A stretch of DNA of 64,000 nt from Cellulomonas sp. KH9 (GCF_900114185.1 NZ_FOSE01000001.1:893749-957748), one strand, 5' to 3'; positions 35,286 through 45,547 are shown, counted from the first letter of the stretch. Notes: generated by a model not told the origin, from the letters alone. Translations and numbers: made by a program.

Positions 35286-35315
35286 GTCAGGTGGCCGCGG
35301 GTCAGGTGGCCGCGG
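35286..35315. repeat. 15-bp tandem duplication over a stop codon
   Basis: GTCAGGTGGCCGCGG occurs twice in direct tandem. The second copy contains the stop codon of the sugar transporter; the first would add four codons and a second in-frame stop. A small recent slippage duplication. Confidence 0.8.
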
Positions 35316-36768
35316 CCCGGCCGCGCCGCTGGACCTTCAGGCCCTCCATGTCCTCCAGCTGCACGCCCTTGGTCTCGGGCACCTTGGTCAGCACGAAGAA
35401 GAACGAGATGAGCGCGAACGTCGCGTACATCGCGTAGGGGATGGACGCACCGAAGCGGTCGAGCATCTCGGGGAACGACAGCGTGATGAGGAAGTTGGCC
35501 ACCCACTGCGCCGACGCGGCGACGCCGAGCGCCGCCGCACGGATGCGGTTGGGGAACATCTCGCCGAGCAGCACCCACACCAGCGGGCCCCACGTCGCTC
35601 CGAAGAACACGACGAACGCGTTCGCCGCCACCAGGGCGATCACGCCCCACGACCCCTCCAGGCTGATCGCGTCGCCCGTCCCCGTGGCCTTCGTGAACGC
35701 GAACGCCATCGTGCCCAGCGCCACGGTCATGCCGGCCGAGCCGATGAGCAGCAGCGGGCGCCGCCCCACCTTGTCGATGAGCCCGATGGCGATGAACGTC
35801 ACCAGCACGTTGGTCACGGCCGTGATCGTGGAGATGAGGAACGACTGGCTCTCCTCGAACCCGACGGCCTGCCACAGGGTGGTGGAGTAGTAGAAGATCA
35901 CGTTGATGCCGACGAACTGCTGGAACACCGACAGCAGGATGCCCACCCACACGACGGGCAGCAGCCCCAGCACCGGGCCGCGCAGGCTCGCCTGGTTCGC
36001 CAGCTCCCGGTCGGTGCGGATCGTGGTCTCGATCTGCGCGACGCGCTCCTCGGGGTCCTCGTCCGCTCCGAGGACGTCCGTGAGGACCGCCTTGGCCTCC
36101 TCGCGGTGCCCCTGCGCCACGAGGTAGCGCGGCGACTCCGGGATCCGCAGCGCGAGGATCCCGTACACCGCCGCCGGCACGACGCACACCAGGAACATCC
36201 ACCGCCACGCCGCGAGCCCGAACCACAGCTCCTGCGACGCGCCGCCGGCCGCCGTCGCGAGCAGCTGGTCCGACAGCAGGGCGGCGAAGATGCCCAGCGT
36301 GATCGCGAGCTGCTGCAGGGACCCGAGCCGGCCCCGCAGCGACGCCGGGGCGATCTCCGCGATGTACGCGGGGGCGATGACCGACGCGATGCCGATGCCG
36401 ACACCGGCCACGACGCGCCAGATCGCCAGGTCCCACGCGGAGAACGCGAACGCCGAGAGCACCGAGGAGACGAAGAAGAGGACCGCTCCCAGGACCATGA
36501 CGCGTGTCCGGCCCCAGCGGTCGGACAGTCGGCCCCCGAGCCACGCGCCCAGGGCCGACCCGAGCAGCGCGACGGCCACCACGAACCCGGTGACGACGCC
36601 GGACAGCTCGAAGGTGCCCTCGACCGCGTCCACGGCGCCGTTGATCACCGAGGAGTCGAACCCGAAGAGGAACCCGCCCACGGCGGCCGCGACCGCCAGG
36701 GCGATCGCCTTGCCCTTGTACTTCGTCGCTCCCGCGGGCGACCCCTGCCCCGATCCTGCGTCGGTCAT
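35302..36768 (-). CDS. Sugar-porter family MFS transporter (488 aa)
   Basis: 12-TM sugar:H+ symporter (SP family). Motifs: GFLFGFDSSVINGA in TM1, GGRLSDRWGRTRVMV, ESPRYLVAQGH after TM6, VFQQFVGINVIFYYS in TM7, DKVGRRPLLLIG, and VPETKG at the C-terminus. The ATG at 36768 follows GGAGG; a GTG three codons earlier is too close to it. Likely imports a hexose or pentose. It is single, on the same strand as the drug MFS but 272 bp away, and divergent from the next gene. Confidence 0.93.
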   Translation of the reverse strand: MTDAGSGQGSPAGATKYKGKAIALAVAAAVGGFLFGFDSSVINGAVDAVEGTFELSGVVTGFVVAVALLGSALGAWLGGRLSDRWGRTRVMVLGAVLFFVSSVLSAFAFSAWDLAIWRVVAGVGIGIASVIAPAYIAEIAPASLRGRLGSLQQLAITLGIFAALLSDQLLATAAGGASQELWFGLAAWRWMFLVCVVPAAVYGILALRIPESPRYLVAQGHREEAKAVLTDVLGADEDPEERVAQIETTIRTDRELANQASLRGPVLGLLPVVWVGILLSVFQQFVGINVIFYYSTTLWQAVGFEESQSFLISTITAVTNVLVTFIAIGLIDKVGRRPLLLIGSAGMTVALGTMAFAFTKATGTGDAISLEGSWGVIALVAANAFVVFFGATWGPLVWVLLGEMFPNRIRAAALGVAASAQWVANFLITLSFPEMLDRFGASIPYAMYATFALISFFFVLTKVPETKGVQLEDMEGLKVQRRGRAAAT

Positions 36769-36910
36769 GGTCAGCACACCTCCGCCAAGCCCGGGCCCCT
36801 CCCGGTCAGACTCACTGTGAACCCGCCCCGTGCGGCGCGCACCCGGGGCGGGGCGGCGGTCCCGCGGGCGGCGACTGGTGCGCCGGACGCCGCGGGGGGA
36901 TCATGCCGCG

Positions 36911-37582
36911 ATGAGCACCGACGGGAACGGCACGGGCACGGCGGGCGGCTCGGGGGGTGGGCGACGGCACCACCGCCCCGTCGTCATGGACCCTGCCCTG
37001 GCCGACGAGCTGCCGGGCGACCTGGACCCGGCGCTGCGCGACGAGATCGCGCACACCACGGCGGGTGCGCTCGTGCGCCACGGCCGGGCCACGGAGGACC
37101 CGCAGGTGGTGGCGCGCCTGGTGGCGCTCGTCGAGACCGAGGGCCTCGACGTCGTGGCGGCGATGTGGGCGGACAGCCCGCCGGAGACGCTGCCGGGCGC
37201 GCTGTGGCGCCTGTACGTGCTGCGGGAGTGGGTGCGGCGCGACCCGGCGACGGTCGCCGACCGGTACCGCCAGGGCGTGGCCGCCGCACCCGTGCACGAC
37301 GTGGTCGCGGGCGTGGTCGACGCGCCCGGCCCGCAGGACGTGCGCGCGGTCGCGGACGCCGTGCTGTCCGGCGTGTACACCGGCGACCTCGCCGTCGCGC
37401 TGGAGCGTGCGGCGGCGTTCTGCCAGGTCCTGGCCACCGGTGCCGCCTTCGACGCGGACCACCTCGAGGAGCTGGACCCCCGGGCGGCCGTGCGCCAGAC
37501 GCGCGGCGCCGCCTCCCTGGTCCGCACGGCCGAGGAGCTCGCGCGGGCGGCGCAGCTGTGGAGGGTCGACCGGCTGGAGTGA
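36911..37582 (+). CDS. Conserved helical hypothetical protein (223 aa)
   Basis: Not assigned to a family. After a Gly/His-rich N-terminus (about 22 residues) the protein is mostly helical: VMDPALADELPGDLDPALRD, LWRLYVLREWVRRDP, and TRGAASLVRTAEELARAAQL. No membrane segments, cofactor motifs or DNA-binding motifs are visible. The ATG lies 6 nt after GATCAT, so it is probably leaderless. It is followed 22 nt later by the structured RNA candidate and then the DUF47-Pit operon, which suggests but does not prove a link to phosphate transport. Confidence 0.6.
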   Translation: MSTDGNGTGTAGGSGGGRRHHRPVVMDPALADELPGDLDPALRDEIAHTTAGALVRHGRATEDPQVVARLVALVETEGLDVVAAMWADSPPETLPGALWRLYVLREWVRRDPATVADRYRQGVAAAPVHDVVAGVVDAPGPQDVRAVADAVLSGVYTGDLAVALERAAAFCQVLATGAAFDADHLEELDPRAAVRQTRGAASLVRTAEELARAAQLWRVDRLE

Positions 37583-37593
37583 CGTCCGCCGCG

Positions 37594-37691
37594 TACACTG
37601 GGCGGGCGACGCCGGGTCGGTAGCCCCGGGCTCCATCATCAGCCGCTTCGAGCGGCCACGCGCCGAGAGGCGCTCCGGCCCGGCGTCGTCT
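37594..37691 (+). ncRNA. Candidate structured RNA leader upstream of DUF47-pit
   Basis: TACACT (37594-37599) would start transcription near 37605. The RNA from that point can close with a long stem: CGACGCCGGG (37607-37616) with CCCGGCGTCG (37679-37688), extended by further pairs to 37604/37691. Inside are three hairpins: GG(t)AGCC/GGCTCC (37619-37634), GCCGCT/AGCGGC with a TCG loop (37642-37656), and GCGCC-GAGA-GGCGC with a GNRA tetraloop (37660-37673). A second stem, ATGAGCCC/GGGCTCAT (37745-37752, 37792-37799), ends 26 nt before the DUF47 start. A riboswitch-like leader, an independent RNA or a complex terminator are all possible. No -35 is evident. Confidence 0.45.
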
Positions 37692-37825
37692 CGCACGCGA
37701 GGGTGCACCACGCGGCGGCGTCCCGCATGAGACCTCGGTCCGTCATGAGCCCGGTACTGCGCCCGTTACGCTGAGCAACGGCCCCATCCCGGGGCTCATC
37801 ACCAGTCGACGACCCGGAGCCCTCC

Positions 37826-38446
37826 GTGCGCCTGCGCCTGACACCGCGCGACACCTCGTACTTCGACCTCTTCGCTGCGTCCGCGACGCATCTCGTCACG
37901 GGTGCGAACCTGCTGGCGGAGATGCTCGGGGCCGACCGCGCCACCCGCAAGGAGATCAACAAGCGGATGGCGGAGGCCGAGCACGCCGCCGACGACGCGA
38001 CGCACACGATCATGCGCCGCCTCAACCAGACGTTCGTCACCCCGTTCGACCGGGACGACATCTACGACCTGGCGTCGAGCCTCGACGACTGCATGGACTA
38101 CATGGACGAGGCGTCCGACCTCATCGTCCTGTACAAGGTCGACGAGCTGCCGGCACGCGTGTCCGACCAGGTCCAGGTGCTGCAGCGCGCCGCCGAGCTC
38201 ACCGCCGAGGCCATGCCGCGCCTGCGGTCCATGGACTCGCTCCAGGAGTACTGGGTCGAGGTCAACCGCCTCGAGAACCAGGCGGACAAGTCGCACCGCA
38301 AGCTGCTCGCGCAGATGTTCGACGAGATCGCCGACCCGATCCTGCTGATGAAGCTCAAGGAGATCGTCGAGAAGCTCGAGGACGCGGCGGACGCCTTCGA
38401 GAAGGTGGCCAACACGGTCGAGACGATCGCGCTCAAGGAGTCCTGA
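37826..38446 (+). CDS. DUF47/PhoU-like accessory protein of the Pit transporter (206 aa)
   Basis: All-helical PhoU-related protein that normally accompanies low-affinity phosphate permeases and modulates their activity. Characteristic segments: FFDLFAASATHLVTGANLLAEM-like N-terminus, EAEHAADDATHTIMRRLNQ, and TPFDRDDIYDLASSLDDCMD with the acidic metal-binding Glu/Asp repeats. GTG 37826 follows GGAG with 6-nt spacing. It is 6 bp from pit, and both come after the long structured leader. Confidence 0.92.
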   Translation: MRLRLTPRDTSYFDLFAASATHLVTGANLLAEMLGADRATRKEINKRMAEAEHAADDATHTIMRRLNQTFVTPFDRDDIYDLASSLDDCMDYMDEASDLIVLYKVDELPARVSDQVQVLQRAAELTAEAMPRLRSMDSLQEYWVEVNRLENQADKSHRKLLAQMFDEIADPILLMKLKEIVEKLEDAADAFEKVANTVETIALKES

Positions 38447-38452
38447 GCACCC

Positions 38453-39457
38453 GTGGAACCTGTGCTCGTCGTCTTCGTCGTCGCGCTCGCTCTCGGGTTC
38501 GACTACACGAACGGCTTCCATGACGCCGCCAACGCCATCGCCACGTCGGTCTCGACGCGCGCGCTGACCCCGCGTGCGGCGCTGATCATGGCGGCCGTCA
38601 TGAACTTCGCCGGTGCGCTGCTCGGCACCGAGGTGGCCGAGACCATCGCCACGTCGATCGTCGACCTGCAGGGCGAACCACCGCACTCCGCGCTCGTGGT
38701 CGTGCTCTGCGCACTGGTCGGCGCGATCGCGTGGAACCTGGTCACGTGGTGGTTCGGCCTGCCCTCGTCGTCCACGCACGCCCTCATCGGCGGGCTGGTC
38801 GGGGCGGGACTCGCCGCCGGCTTCGGCATCTACGGCTCGGCGATCGTCGACAAGGTCGTCCTGCCGATGATCTTCTCGCCGCTCATCGGCTTCGGCCTGG
38901 CGTTCGCGGTGATGGTCGGGCTGCTGTGGCTCATCCGCAACCGCCCCCCGACCCGTGTGAACCGCCGGTTCCGCATCGCGCAGACCGTCTCGGCCGCCGC
39001 CATGGCGCTGGGGCACGGCCTGCAGGACGCGCAGAAGACCATGGGCGTCATCTACCTGGCGCTGCTCACCGCCGGCTGGGCGAACCCGGACGAGGGCATC
39101 CCGCTGTGGGTCAAGCTCGCCGCGGCGGCCGCCATCTCGGCCGGCACGTACGCGGGCGGGTGGCGCATCATGCGCACGCTGGGACGCAAGATCATCGAGC
39201 TCGACCCCGCCCGCGGGTTCGTCGCCGAGTCCGTCTCCGCGGTCGTGCTGTACGTCAACGCCTTCGCGCTGCACGCACCGGTCTCCACGACGCACACCAT
39301 CACGTCCGCGATCATGGGCGTCGGTGCCACCAAGCGGCTGTCGGCCGTGCGGTGGGGCGTCGCCAAGAACATCGCGGGTGCCTGGATCCTCACGATCCCG
39401 GCTGCCGCGCTGGTGGCGGCCGTCGTCTTCTGGGTGCTGCACCCGATCCTGGGCTGA
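38453..39457 (+). CDS. pit: Low-affinity inorganic phosphate transporter, Pit family (334 aa)
   Basis: Proton-coupled phosphate symporter with about ten membrane segments. The paired family signatures are FDYTNGFHDAANAIATSVST near the N-terminus and APVSTTHTITSAIMGVGA in the second half; LPSSSTHALIGGLVG is also typical. The GTG start is immediately downstream of its DUF47 partner. The gene ends 6 bp from the stop of the convergent Nudix/phosphatase gene. Together with ppk on the other strand this is a phosphate uptake and storage locus. Confidence 0.93.
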   Translation: MEPVLVVFVVALALGFDYTNGFHDAANAIATSVSTRALTPRAALIMAAVMNFAGALLGTEVAETIATSIVDLQGEPPHSALVVVLCALVGAIAWNLVTWWFGLPSSSTHALIGGLVGAGLAAGFGIYGSAIVDKVVLPMIFSPLIGFGLAFAVMVGLLWLIRNRPPTRVNRRFRIAQTVSAAAMALGHGLQDAQKTMGVIYLALLTAGWANPDEGIPLWVKLAAAAAISAGTYAGGWRIMRTLGRKIIELDPARGFVAESVSAVVLYVNAFALHAPVSTTHTITSAIMGVGATKRLSAVRWGVAKNIAGAWILTIPAAALVAAVVFWVLHPILG

Positions 39458-39463
39458 GCGGCG

Positions 39464-40444
39464 TCAGGCCGCCGGGACCGGCGACCGGTGACGTTCCACG
39501 GCCAGCACCCGCACCCCGCGCGGTGTCGGCCCGGCGTGCGCCACGAGCAGCTCCGCCGGGGCCAGGAACGGGTTGCCGCGCGGCAGCTGGTCGGCCACCG
39601 GGCGGCGGCTGTGCTCGGCCAGCACGTCGAGCACGGTCGGCAGCACCGGACGGTGCGTGCACAGCACCGAGTCCCGGCGGCCGTCCAGCAGCTCGCGGAC
39701 CGTCCCGCCCACGCGGGCCGGTGAGGCGTCGTGCTCGGCCTCGGTGAGCACGTCCGCCACCTGCGGGTCCACCCCCGCGGCCACGGCGTACGGCGCCACC
39801 GTCGCCGCGCAGCGCTCCCAGCGGCTCGTCACCACGTGCTGCACCCCGAACGCGGCCAGCGCCGGGGTCATCGCGGTCGCCTGGCGCAGCCCCAGGCCCG
39901 TCAGCGGACGGTCGTCCTCCGTGCCGTCCCAGAGGCTGCGCTTGCGTGCCTGCCCGTGGCGGGCGACCACCAGGGCTCGGGTGTCCAGGCGGCCCTTCGC
40001 GTGGGCCTCGACGAGCGCGTCCAGCGGCCGGCGGTCGGCGCGGCGCGTGAGCCGCGTCCCCGCCTGCGCGACGTCGAACCACTCCCAGAAGTCGATCTCG
40101 GAGCGGTCGGCGTGCGGCACGGGCGGACGCGCCCGCAGCGGCGCCTCGTCGCCCCGCCCGGCCACGCGGGCCGCCCAGTAGTGCACGACCTTCGGCCGCC
40201 CGTCGGCCAGCCGGTACTCCAGACCGGGCAGGGGCAGCCCCAGGACGACCGCCAGCCCCGTCTCCTCCTCGACCTCGCGCACGGCCGCGACCGGCGGCAG
40301 CTCGCCCGGGTCCAGCTTGCCCTTGGGCCAGGACCAGTCGCGGTAGCGCGGGCGGTGCACGAGCGCGACCTGCAGCCGTCCGGCCCGCTCCCGCCACACG
40401 AGCGCGCCGGCCGCCTCGACCGGACCCGCGGCGACGGCCTTCAC
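39464..40444 (-). CDS. Nudix hydrolase fused to histidine phosphatase, MutT1-type (326 aa)
   Basis: Two-domain enzyme known from actinobacteria. The N-terminal Nudix box [22 protein letters not shown] fits GX5EX7REUXEEXG exactly; the C-terminal part is a histidine phosphatase with RHG in [11 protein letters not shown] and a distal His in LCTHRPVLP. Mycobacterial MutT1 of this architecture hydrolyses oxidised guanine nucleotides and diadenosine polyphosphates. The GTG overlaps the ppk stop by 4 nt (GTGA), so it is translationally coupled to polyphosphate kinase, last in the mshD-ppk operon. Confidence 0.93.
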   Translation of the reverse strand: MKAVAAGPVEAAGALVWRERAGRLQVALVHRPRYRDWSWPKGKLDPGELPPVAAVREVEEETGLAVVLGLPLPGLEYRLADGRPKVVHYWAARVAGRGDEAPLRARPPVPHADRSEIDFWEWFDVAQAGTRLTRRADRRPLDALVEAHAKGRLDTRALVVARHGQARKRSLWDGTEDDRPLTGLGLRQATAMTPALAAFGVQHVVTSRWERCAATVAPYAVAAGVDPQVADVLTEAEHDASPARVGGTVRELLDGRRDSVLCTHRPVLPTVLDVLAEHSRRPVADQLPRGNPFLAPAELLVAHAGPTPRGVRVLAVERHRSPVPAA

Positions 40445-42675
40445 CGTGCGGCGCCCGGCCGCCGCCTCTGCCGGTGGATGAGGACCTCCTGCAGGTCCAC
40501 CAGCGGCCCGTCCGCGCCCTGCGTGTGACGGGCCCACTCGCCGTCGGGGCCCAGGTGCCAGGACGACGTGCCGTCGTCCATCGTCTCGTCGAGGTACTCG
40601 ACGAGCTCGGTGATCTGGGCCTGGTCGGCCACCCGCACCAGGGCCTCCACCCGGCGGTCGAGGTTGCGGTGCATGAGGTCCGCCGACCCGATGAAGACCT
40701 CGGGCCCCTCGAAGCCGTCACCCTCGTCGGGGGTGGCGTGGGCGAACGCGAAGACGCGGGAGTGCTCCAGGAACCGGCCGAGGATCGAGCGCACCCGGAT
40801 GTTCTCCGACAGCCCGGGCACGCCGGGGCGCAGCGCGCAGATCCCGCGCACGTTGATGTCCACCGGGACGCCGGCCTGCGACGCGCGGTACAGGGCGTCG
40901 ATCGTGGTCTCGTCGACCATCGAGTTGACCTTGATCTTGATCCAGGCCGGGTCCCCGCGGCGTGCCGCCGCAGCCTCGCGCTCGATGCGCTCGACCAGGC
41001 CGGTGCGCACGGAGCGCGGCGCCACCAGCAGGCGGTGGAACCGCGACTTCGGCGCGTAGCCGGACAGCTGGTTGAACAGGCGGGTGAGGTCCTGGCCGAC
41101 GTCGGGGTCCGCGGTCAGCAGGCCCAGGTCGGTGTACAGCCGGGCGGTCCGCGGGTGGTAGTTGCCCGTGCCCACGTGGCTGTAGCGGCGCAGGCCGTCG
41201 GCCTCCTGGCGCACCACCAGCGACAGCTTGCAGTGCGTCTTCAGCCCGACGATCCCGTACACCACGTGCACGCCGGCCTGCTCGAGCTTGCGGGCCCACG
41301 AGATGTTGTTCTGCTCGTCGAACCGCGCCTTGATCTCGACGAGCGCGAGGACCTGCTTGCCGGCCTGCGCGGCGTCGATGAGCGCGTCGACGATGGGGGA
41401 GTCGCCCGACGTGCGGTACAGGGTCTGCTTGATCGCCAGCACGGCCGGGTCGGCGGCCGCCTGCTCGAGGAACGTCTGCACCGACGTCGAGAAGGAGTCG
41501 TACGGGTGGTGCAGCAGGATGTCGCGGGCGCGGATGGCCGCGAAGACGTTCGTGGGCGTCGCGGACTCCACCTCCGCGAGCTGGCGGTGCGTCGCCGGCA
41601 CGAACCGCGGGAACTGCAGCTCGGGGCGGTCCAGGTCGGCGATGAGGTTGAGGCCCGTGTGGTCGAGCGGCGCGGGCAGCTCGTACACGTCGTCCTCGGA
41701 CATGCCGAGCTCGCGCACCAGCAGCTTGCGCACGCGCGGGCTGATGCCCTCGGCCAGCTCCAGGCGCACCGGCGGGCCGAAGCGCCGGCGCAGGAGCTCC
41801 TTCTCCATCGCCTTGAGGAGGTTCTCGGCGTCGTCCTCCTCGACCTCCACGTCCTCGTTGCGGGTGATGCGGAACGTGTGGAACTCGCGGACCTCCATGC
41901 CGGGGAACAGCATGTCGAGGTGCTGGGCGATGACGTCCTCGACCGGCACGAACGACATCGGTCCGCGCTCGGGCGCCGCGGTCTGCGGCACGGGTGCCGA
42001 CGGCCGCCCCGCCGCATCCACGGCGATGTAGCGCGGCAGCAGCGGCGGGACCTTGACGCGCGCGAAGTGCTCCTTGCCGCTGGCCGGGTTGACGACGCTG
42101 ACCGCCAGGTTCAGCGACAGCCCGGAGATGTACGGGAACGGGTGCGCCGGGTCCACCGCGAGCGGGGTCAGCACCGGGAAGATCTGCCGGCGGAAGAACT
42201 TGTGCAGGCGGTCCTGCTCCGCGTCGCCCAGGTCGTCCCAGCGCACGATCGTGATGCCCTCGGCCGCCAGCGCCGGCTGCACGACGGTCGACAGCACGCG
42301 CGCGTGACGCTCCATCAGGGCGTGCGCGCGCTCGCTGATCGCCTCGAGCACCTGGCGCGGTGACAGCCCGGACGCCGCCGTGACGGCGATGCCCGTCGCG
42401 ATGCGGCGCTTGAGCCCCGCCACCCGGACCATGAAGAACTCGTCGAGGTTCGACGCGAAGATGGCGAGGAAGCGCACGCGCTCCAGCAGGGGCAGGCTCT
42501 CGTCCTCCGCCAGCTCCAGGACGCGCTGGTTGAAGGCGAGCCAGGACAGCTCCCGGTCGAGGAACCGGTCGTCGGGCAGGGCGTCGCTGTCCGTGGTCGG
42601 CGGCTCGGCCGCGGTCTCCACGTGCTCGGCGATCCGCTCGGCCAGGGCGGGATCGATCGCAGGGGCGTCGGTCAT
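40441..42675 (-). CDS. ppk: Polyphosphate kinase 1 (744 aa)
   Basis: Polymerises ATP gamma-phosphate into polyphosphate. Motifs: [20 protein letters not shown] at the N-terminus, [68 protein letters not shown], and the phospho-acceptor His region [19 protein letters not shown]. An Ala/Pro-rich N-terminal extension of about 35 residues is present. The ATG overlaps the mshD stop by 4 nt. Placement beside pit on the opposite strand links phosphate import and storage. Confidence 0.97.
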   Translation of the reverse strand: MTDAPAIDPALAERIAEHVETAAEPPTTDSDALPDDRFLDRELSWLAFNQRVLELAEDESLPLLERVRFLAIFASNLDEFFMVRVAGLKRRIATGIAVTAASGLSPRQVLEAISERAHALMERHARVLSTVVQPALAAEGITIVRWDDLGDAEQDRLHKFFRRQIFPVLTPLAVDPAHPFPYISGLSLNLAVSVVNPASGKEHFARVKVPPLLPRYIAVDAAGRPSAPVPQTAAPERGPMSFVPVEDVIAQHLDMLFPGMEVREFHTFRITRNEDVEVEEDDAENLLKAMEKELLRRRFGPPVRLELAEGISPRVRKLLVRELGMSEDDVYELPAPLDHTGLNLIADLDRPELQFPRFVPATHRQLAEVESATPTNVFAAIRARDILLHHPYDSFSTSVQTFLEQAAADPAVLAIKQTLYRTSGDSPIVDALIDAAQAGKQVLALVEIKARFDEQNNISWARKLEQAGVHVVYGIVGLKTHCKLSLVVRQEADGLRRYSHVGTGNYHPRTARLYTDLGLLTADPDVGQDLTRLFNQLSGYAPKSRFHRLLVAPRSVRTGLVERIEREAAAARRGDPAWIKIKVNSMVDETTIDALYRASQAGVPVDINVRGICALRPGVPGLSENIRVRSILGRFLEHSRVFAFAHATPDEGDGFEGPEVFIGSADLMHRNLDRRVEALVRVADQAQITELVEYLDETMDDGTSSWHLGPDGEWARHTQGADGPLVDLQEVLIHRQRRRPGAAR

Positions 42676-43718
42676 GAACCCATCGTGGCATCGCCGTCGG
42701 GCGTCGTCGTGTCGTCCGACGCACGCGCCGGGGCGACGTCCCCCGGCGGGGCGCCCACCGGCGGCGGCCCGTACATGACGTCCACGGCCGTGCGGGTGAA
42801 CCCGGCCCGCTCGTAGGTGTGCACCGCCACGGTGTTCTCCGCGCCCGTGTACAGGATGACGGTGCGCAGCCCGCGGTCCCGCAGGTGCGCCAGGCCCAGC
42901 GCCGTCAGCGCGCGGCCCATGCCCAGGCCCTGCGCGTCCGGGTCGACGCCGACCACGTAGATCTCGCCGACCTCCTGCCCGGGCGCGCCGTCCGGGGCCT
43001 CGTCGGCCGGGTGCACCTTGGTCCACACCGACCCGAGCAGCTTCCCGTCCCGCTCGGCCAGCAGGAACCCGGCCGGGTCGAACCAGGCCTCGCCCTCGCG
43101 GGCACGCAGGTCGGCGGACGTCATGCGACCCTGCTCGGGGTGGTGGGCGAATGCCCGGGCGTTGACCCGTCGCCACGCGTCCTCGTCCTGCCCGGGGACG
43201 AACGCGCGGACCTGCACGCCGGGCGGCAGCGCGGCGGCCGGCGGCGGGGTGCGTGCGAGGTCGGTCGCCATGCGCCACAGCTCGCGCACCACCACCATGC
43301 CGACGGCGCGTGCCGCCGCGCGTGCCGCCGGCAGGTCGCCGTGCGCCCACACGTGCAGCCGCCGACCGGGCACCGTCGCGGCCTCCTGCATCGCGCGGGC
43401 CAGCAGCGCGCGGGCCACGCCGCGGCGCCGGTGCCCCGGGGCGACGACCAGCTCGGCGCGCACCGTGCCGGCGCTGCCCACGTCGAGCTGGGCGTACCCG
43501 GTGACGGGCCCGTCGGGGCCGGAGCCGTCGTCCGTGACGAGGAGGTGGACGACCGGCGCCTGCTCGTCGAGCAGCCACAGCAGCGGCTGCTCGGACAGCG
43601 GGGCGACACCGTCGGCGCGGGCGGCGTCCTGGTGCAGCGTGCGCACTGCCGTCGCCCGTGCGGGCGGCAGCGCTCCGGTGACGGCGGTGATCGTCGGGAC
43701 CTCGGTGCCGGGGGCCAT
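42672..43718 (-). CDS. mshD: Mycothiol synthase (348 aa)
   Basis: Acetyl-CoA:Cys-GlcN-Ins acetyltransferase, the last step of mycothiol synthesis. Two tandem GNAT domains: the first has [20 protein letters not shown], the second [20 protein letters not shown] and [18 protein letters not shown], both acetyl-CoA loops. [15 protein letters not shown] between them is typical of MshD. The ATG is preceded by TGGGAT at 6 nt, perhaps a leaderless start. It heads the mshD-ppk-Nudix/phosphatase operon with 4-nt overlaps. Its presence marks the organism as an actinobacterium. Confidence 0.95.
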   Translation of the reverse strand: MAPGTEVPTITAVTGALPPARATAVRTLHQDAARADGVAPLSEQPLLWLLDEQAPVVHLLVTDDGSGPDGPVTGYAQLDVGSAGTVRAELVVAPGHRRRGVARALLARAMQEAATVPGRRLHVWAHGDLPAARAAARAVGMVVVRELWRMATDLARTPPPAAALPPGVQVRAFVPGQDEDAWRRVNARAFAHHPEQGRMTSADLRAREGEAWFDPAGFLLAERDGKLLGSVWTKVHPADEAPDGAPGQEVGEIYVVGVDPDAQGLGMGRALTALGLAHLRDRGLRTVILYTGAENTVAVHTYERAGFTRTAVDVMYGPPPVGAPPGDVAPARASDDTTTPDGDATMGS

Positions 43719-43904
43719 GCGTCCATCCCACCACGTGCCGCGCGCCGGGCGGGGGGACCGCCGGGTGATCCGCGCACCGCGCCCACGTCAGGCGGGCCAC
43801 TGCCCGGGTGCGCGGCGCCCGGCCGTCGGTGGGTGCCGCCCGGTGCCCGGGGCCCGCTCGGGGATGGACCGTCGTCCAGGATCTGCCGGTAGCGTGGTTG
43901 CGCC

Positions 43905-45185
43905 ATGCCTCAGCACCCCGTCGCCACCCCCGCTGCCGGCGGTCGCCGTGCGCTCCGGGCGCCGCGGGCGCCGAGGACGGTCGACGTCGACGTCGTCGTC
44001 GTGGGGGCCGGGCAGGCCGGGCTGTCCACCGCCTACCACCTGGCCCGCACGGGGCTCGTCGCGGTCGGGTCGCGCGGCTGGGAACGCGCGCGCGGCACGT
44101 TCGTCGTGCTCGACGCGAACCACCGCGCCGGGGGTGCGTGGCAGCACCGCTGGCGCTCGCTGACCATGGCCGACGCGCACCACGTGCACGACCTGCCGGG
44201 CATGCCGCTGGCGGTCGCCGACCCGGCCGAGCCGGCGGCGGACGCGGTGCCCTACTACTTCGCCCAGTACGAGGAGGCGTTCGGCCTCAACGTGCAGCGG
44301 CCGGTGCGCGTCGAGCGGGTGGACCGCGCACCGGACGGCGACGAGCCCCGGTTCCTCGTCACCACGCGGCACGTCGACCACCCCGACGCGGTGGTCGTGT
44401 GGTCGGCACGCGGGATCGTCAACGCGTCCGGCACCTGGGGCAAGCCCTTCTGGCCGGCGTACCCCGGACGCGGTGCGTTCCGGGGTCGGCAGCTGCACGC
44501 CCGGGACTTCCGCAGCGCGGCCGACCTGGCGGACGGGCACGTCGTCGTGGTCGGCGGCGGCACCTCGGCCGTGCAGCTGCTGCTGCAGGTCGCCGACGTG
44601 ACCACGACCACCTGGGTGACCCGCCGCCCGCCCGCGTGGGTCGACGAGGAGTTCACCCCCGAGCTGGGCCGCGACGCGGTGGCCCGCGTGGACGACCGGG
44701 TGCGCGCCGGGCTGGTGCCCGAGTCCGTCGTCTCCGTCACCGGCCTGCCGCTGACCCCCGCGTACCGCGCGGGGATCGAGGCCGGTGTGCTGCGCGCCCG
44801 CCCGATGTTCTCGCGCCTCGTCGACGACGGCGTGGTGTGGGACCCGGCCACGACCCCCGGGCCGACGGCCGCCGGGCCGACGACCCCCGGGCCGACCGCC
44901 GCGGCGGACGCGCGGTCGGGGACGGCACCGGGCGGCTGGGTGCCGGGCCCACCCTTCGTCGAGGCGCGCACGATCCTGTGGGCGACCGGGTTCCGGGCCT
45001 CGCTCGACCACCTGGCGCCTCTCGGGCTGCGCTCGCCGGGCGGCGGCATCGTCATGGACGGCACCCAGGTCGTGGCCGAGCCCCGCCTCCAGCTCGTCGG
45101 GTACGGGCCGAGCGCGTCGACCGTCGGCGCCAACCGCGCGGGCCGGGAGGCCGTGCGCCGCCTGCGTCGCGAGCTGCGCTGGTGA
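43905..45185 (+). CDS. Flavin-containing monooxygenase-like FAD/NAD(P) oxidoreductase (426 aa)
   Basis: Single-component flavoprotein related to FMO/Baeyer-Villiger-type enzymes. FAD site [18 protein letters not shown] (about 30-47), then [20 protein letters not shown], and a second dinucleotide site [18 protein letters not shown] (about 205-222); [17 protein letters not shown] is the C-terminal FAD-contact strand. A 15-residue [15 protein letters not shown] repeat insert (near 320) looks like a loop expansion. The ATG is weakly supported; TAGCGT lies 9 nt upstream. Substrate unknown. No gene of the same unit follows. Confidence 0.87.
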   Translation: MPQHPVATPAAGGRRALRAPRAPRTVDVDVVVVGAGQAGLSTAYHLARTGLVAVGSRGWERARGTFVVLDANHRAGGAWQHRWRSLTMADAHHVHDLPGMPLAVADPAEPAADAVPYYFAQYEEAFGLNVQRPVRVERVDRAPDGDEPRFLVTTRHVDHPDAVVVWSARGIVNASGTWGKPFWPAYPGRGAFRGRQLHARDFRSAADLADGHVVVVGGGTSAVQLLLQVADVTTTTWVTRRPPAWVDEEFTPELGRDAVARVDDRVRAGLVPESVVSVTGLPLTPAYRAGIEAGVLRARPMFSRLVDDGVVWDPATTPGPTAAGPTTPGPTAAADARSGTAPGGWVPGPPFVEARTILWATGFRASLDHLAPLGLRSPGGGIVMDGTQVVAEPRLQLVGYGPSASTVGANRAGREAVRRLRRELRW

Positions 45186-45322
45186 GCACGCCGCGACGGG
45201 CCTGAGCCGCACGCCGCCACCGAGCCCCACGAGCTGGCCCGGCGCGGCGTCGTCGGATGACCCGGTCACCACGTCGGCCCGCCGCCACGTCGGTCGCCGC
45301 CACTCCGAGCCGCCGCCACGTC

Positions 45323-45383
45323 GACCACTGGTCAGTTGGGAGCTGTTCCTGGGGCGTTGGGTGCTCCCAGGTGACCAGTGGTC
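45323..45383. repeat. 61-bp palindromic repeat, copy 1
   Basis: Begins GACCACTGGTC and ends GACCAGTGGTC; both ends are themselves near-palindromes and pair with each other, and TGGGAGC/GCTCCCA pair inside, so the whole unit can form one long hairpin. Fifty-five of 61 positions match copy 2 at 45444-45504, in the same orientation 121 bp away. It lies in the 362-bp intergenic stretch 45186-45547, which otherwise shows no gene or promoter. It resembles REP/BIME elements. Confidence 0.85.
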
Positions 45384-45443
45384 GTCGTCGGGGTGCTGGT
45401 GCTGGTGCGGTGGGTGTCGTGCGGGCGGCGTGCTCGGTGTGCT

Positions 45444-45504
45444 GACCACTGGTCGGTTGGGGGCTGTTCCGGGGGTGCCGGGTGCTCCCAGGTGACCAGT
45501 GGTC
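45444..45504. repeat. 61-bp palindromic repeat, copy 2
   Basis: Same length and ends as copy 1 with six substitutions, all in the central 39 bp, leaving both 11-bp ends identical. Conservation of the pairing ends with drift in the loop suggests selection for the folded or palindromic form. It ends 43 bp before the stop of the minus-strand DUF559-like gene. Confidence 0.85.
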
Positions 45505-45547
45505 GACCGGAGGTAGGTCGTTGCCGGGCGGAGCCGGGCAGGCGGGG

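Noticed and set aside
37604..37691. Cloverleaf-like fold considered as a tRNA
   Set aside because: No 7-bp acceptor stem with CCA-type end, no canonical anticodon arm and no GGTTCGAnnCC T-arm at the proper place; the closing stem is far too long.
44850..44910. Short tandem repeat in the monooxygenase gene as a mobile insertion
   Set aside because: It is an in-frame [14 protein letters not shown] loop expansion with no ends, target duplication or composition change.
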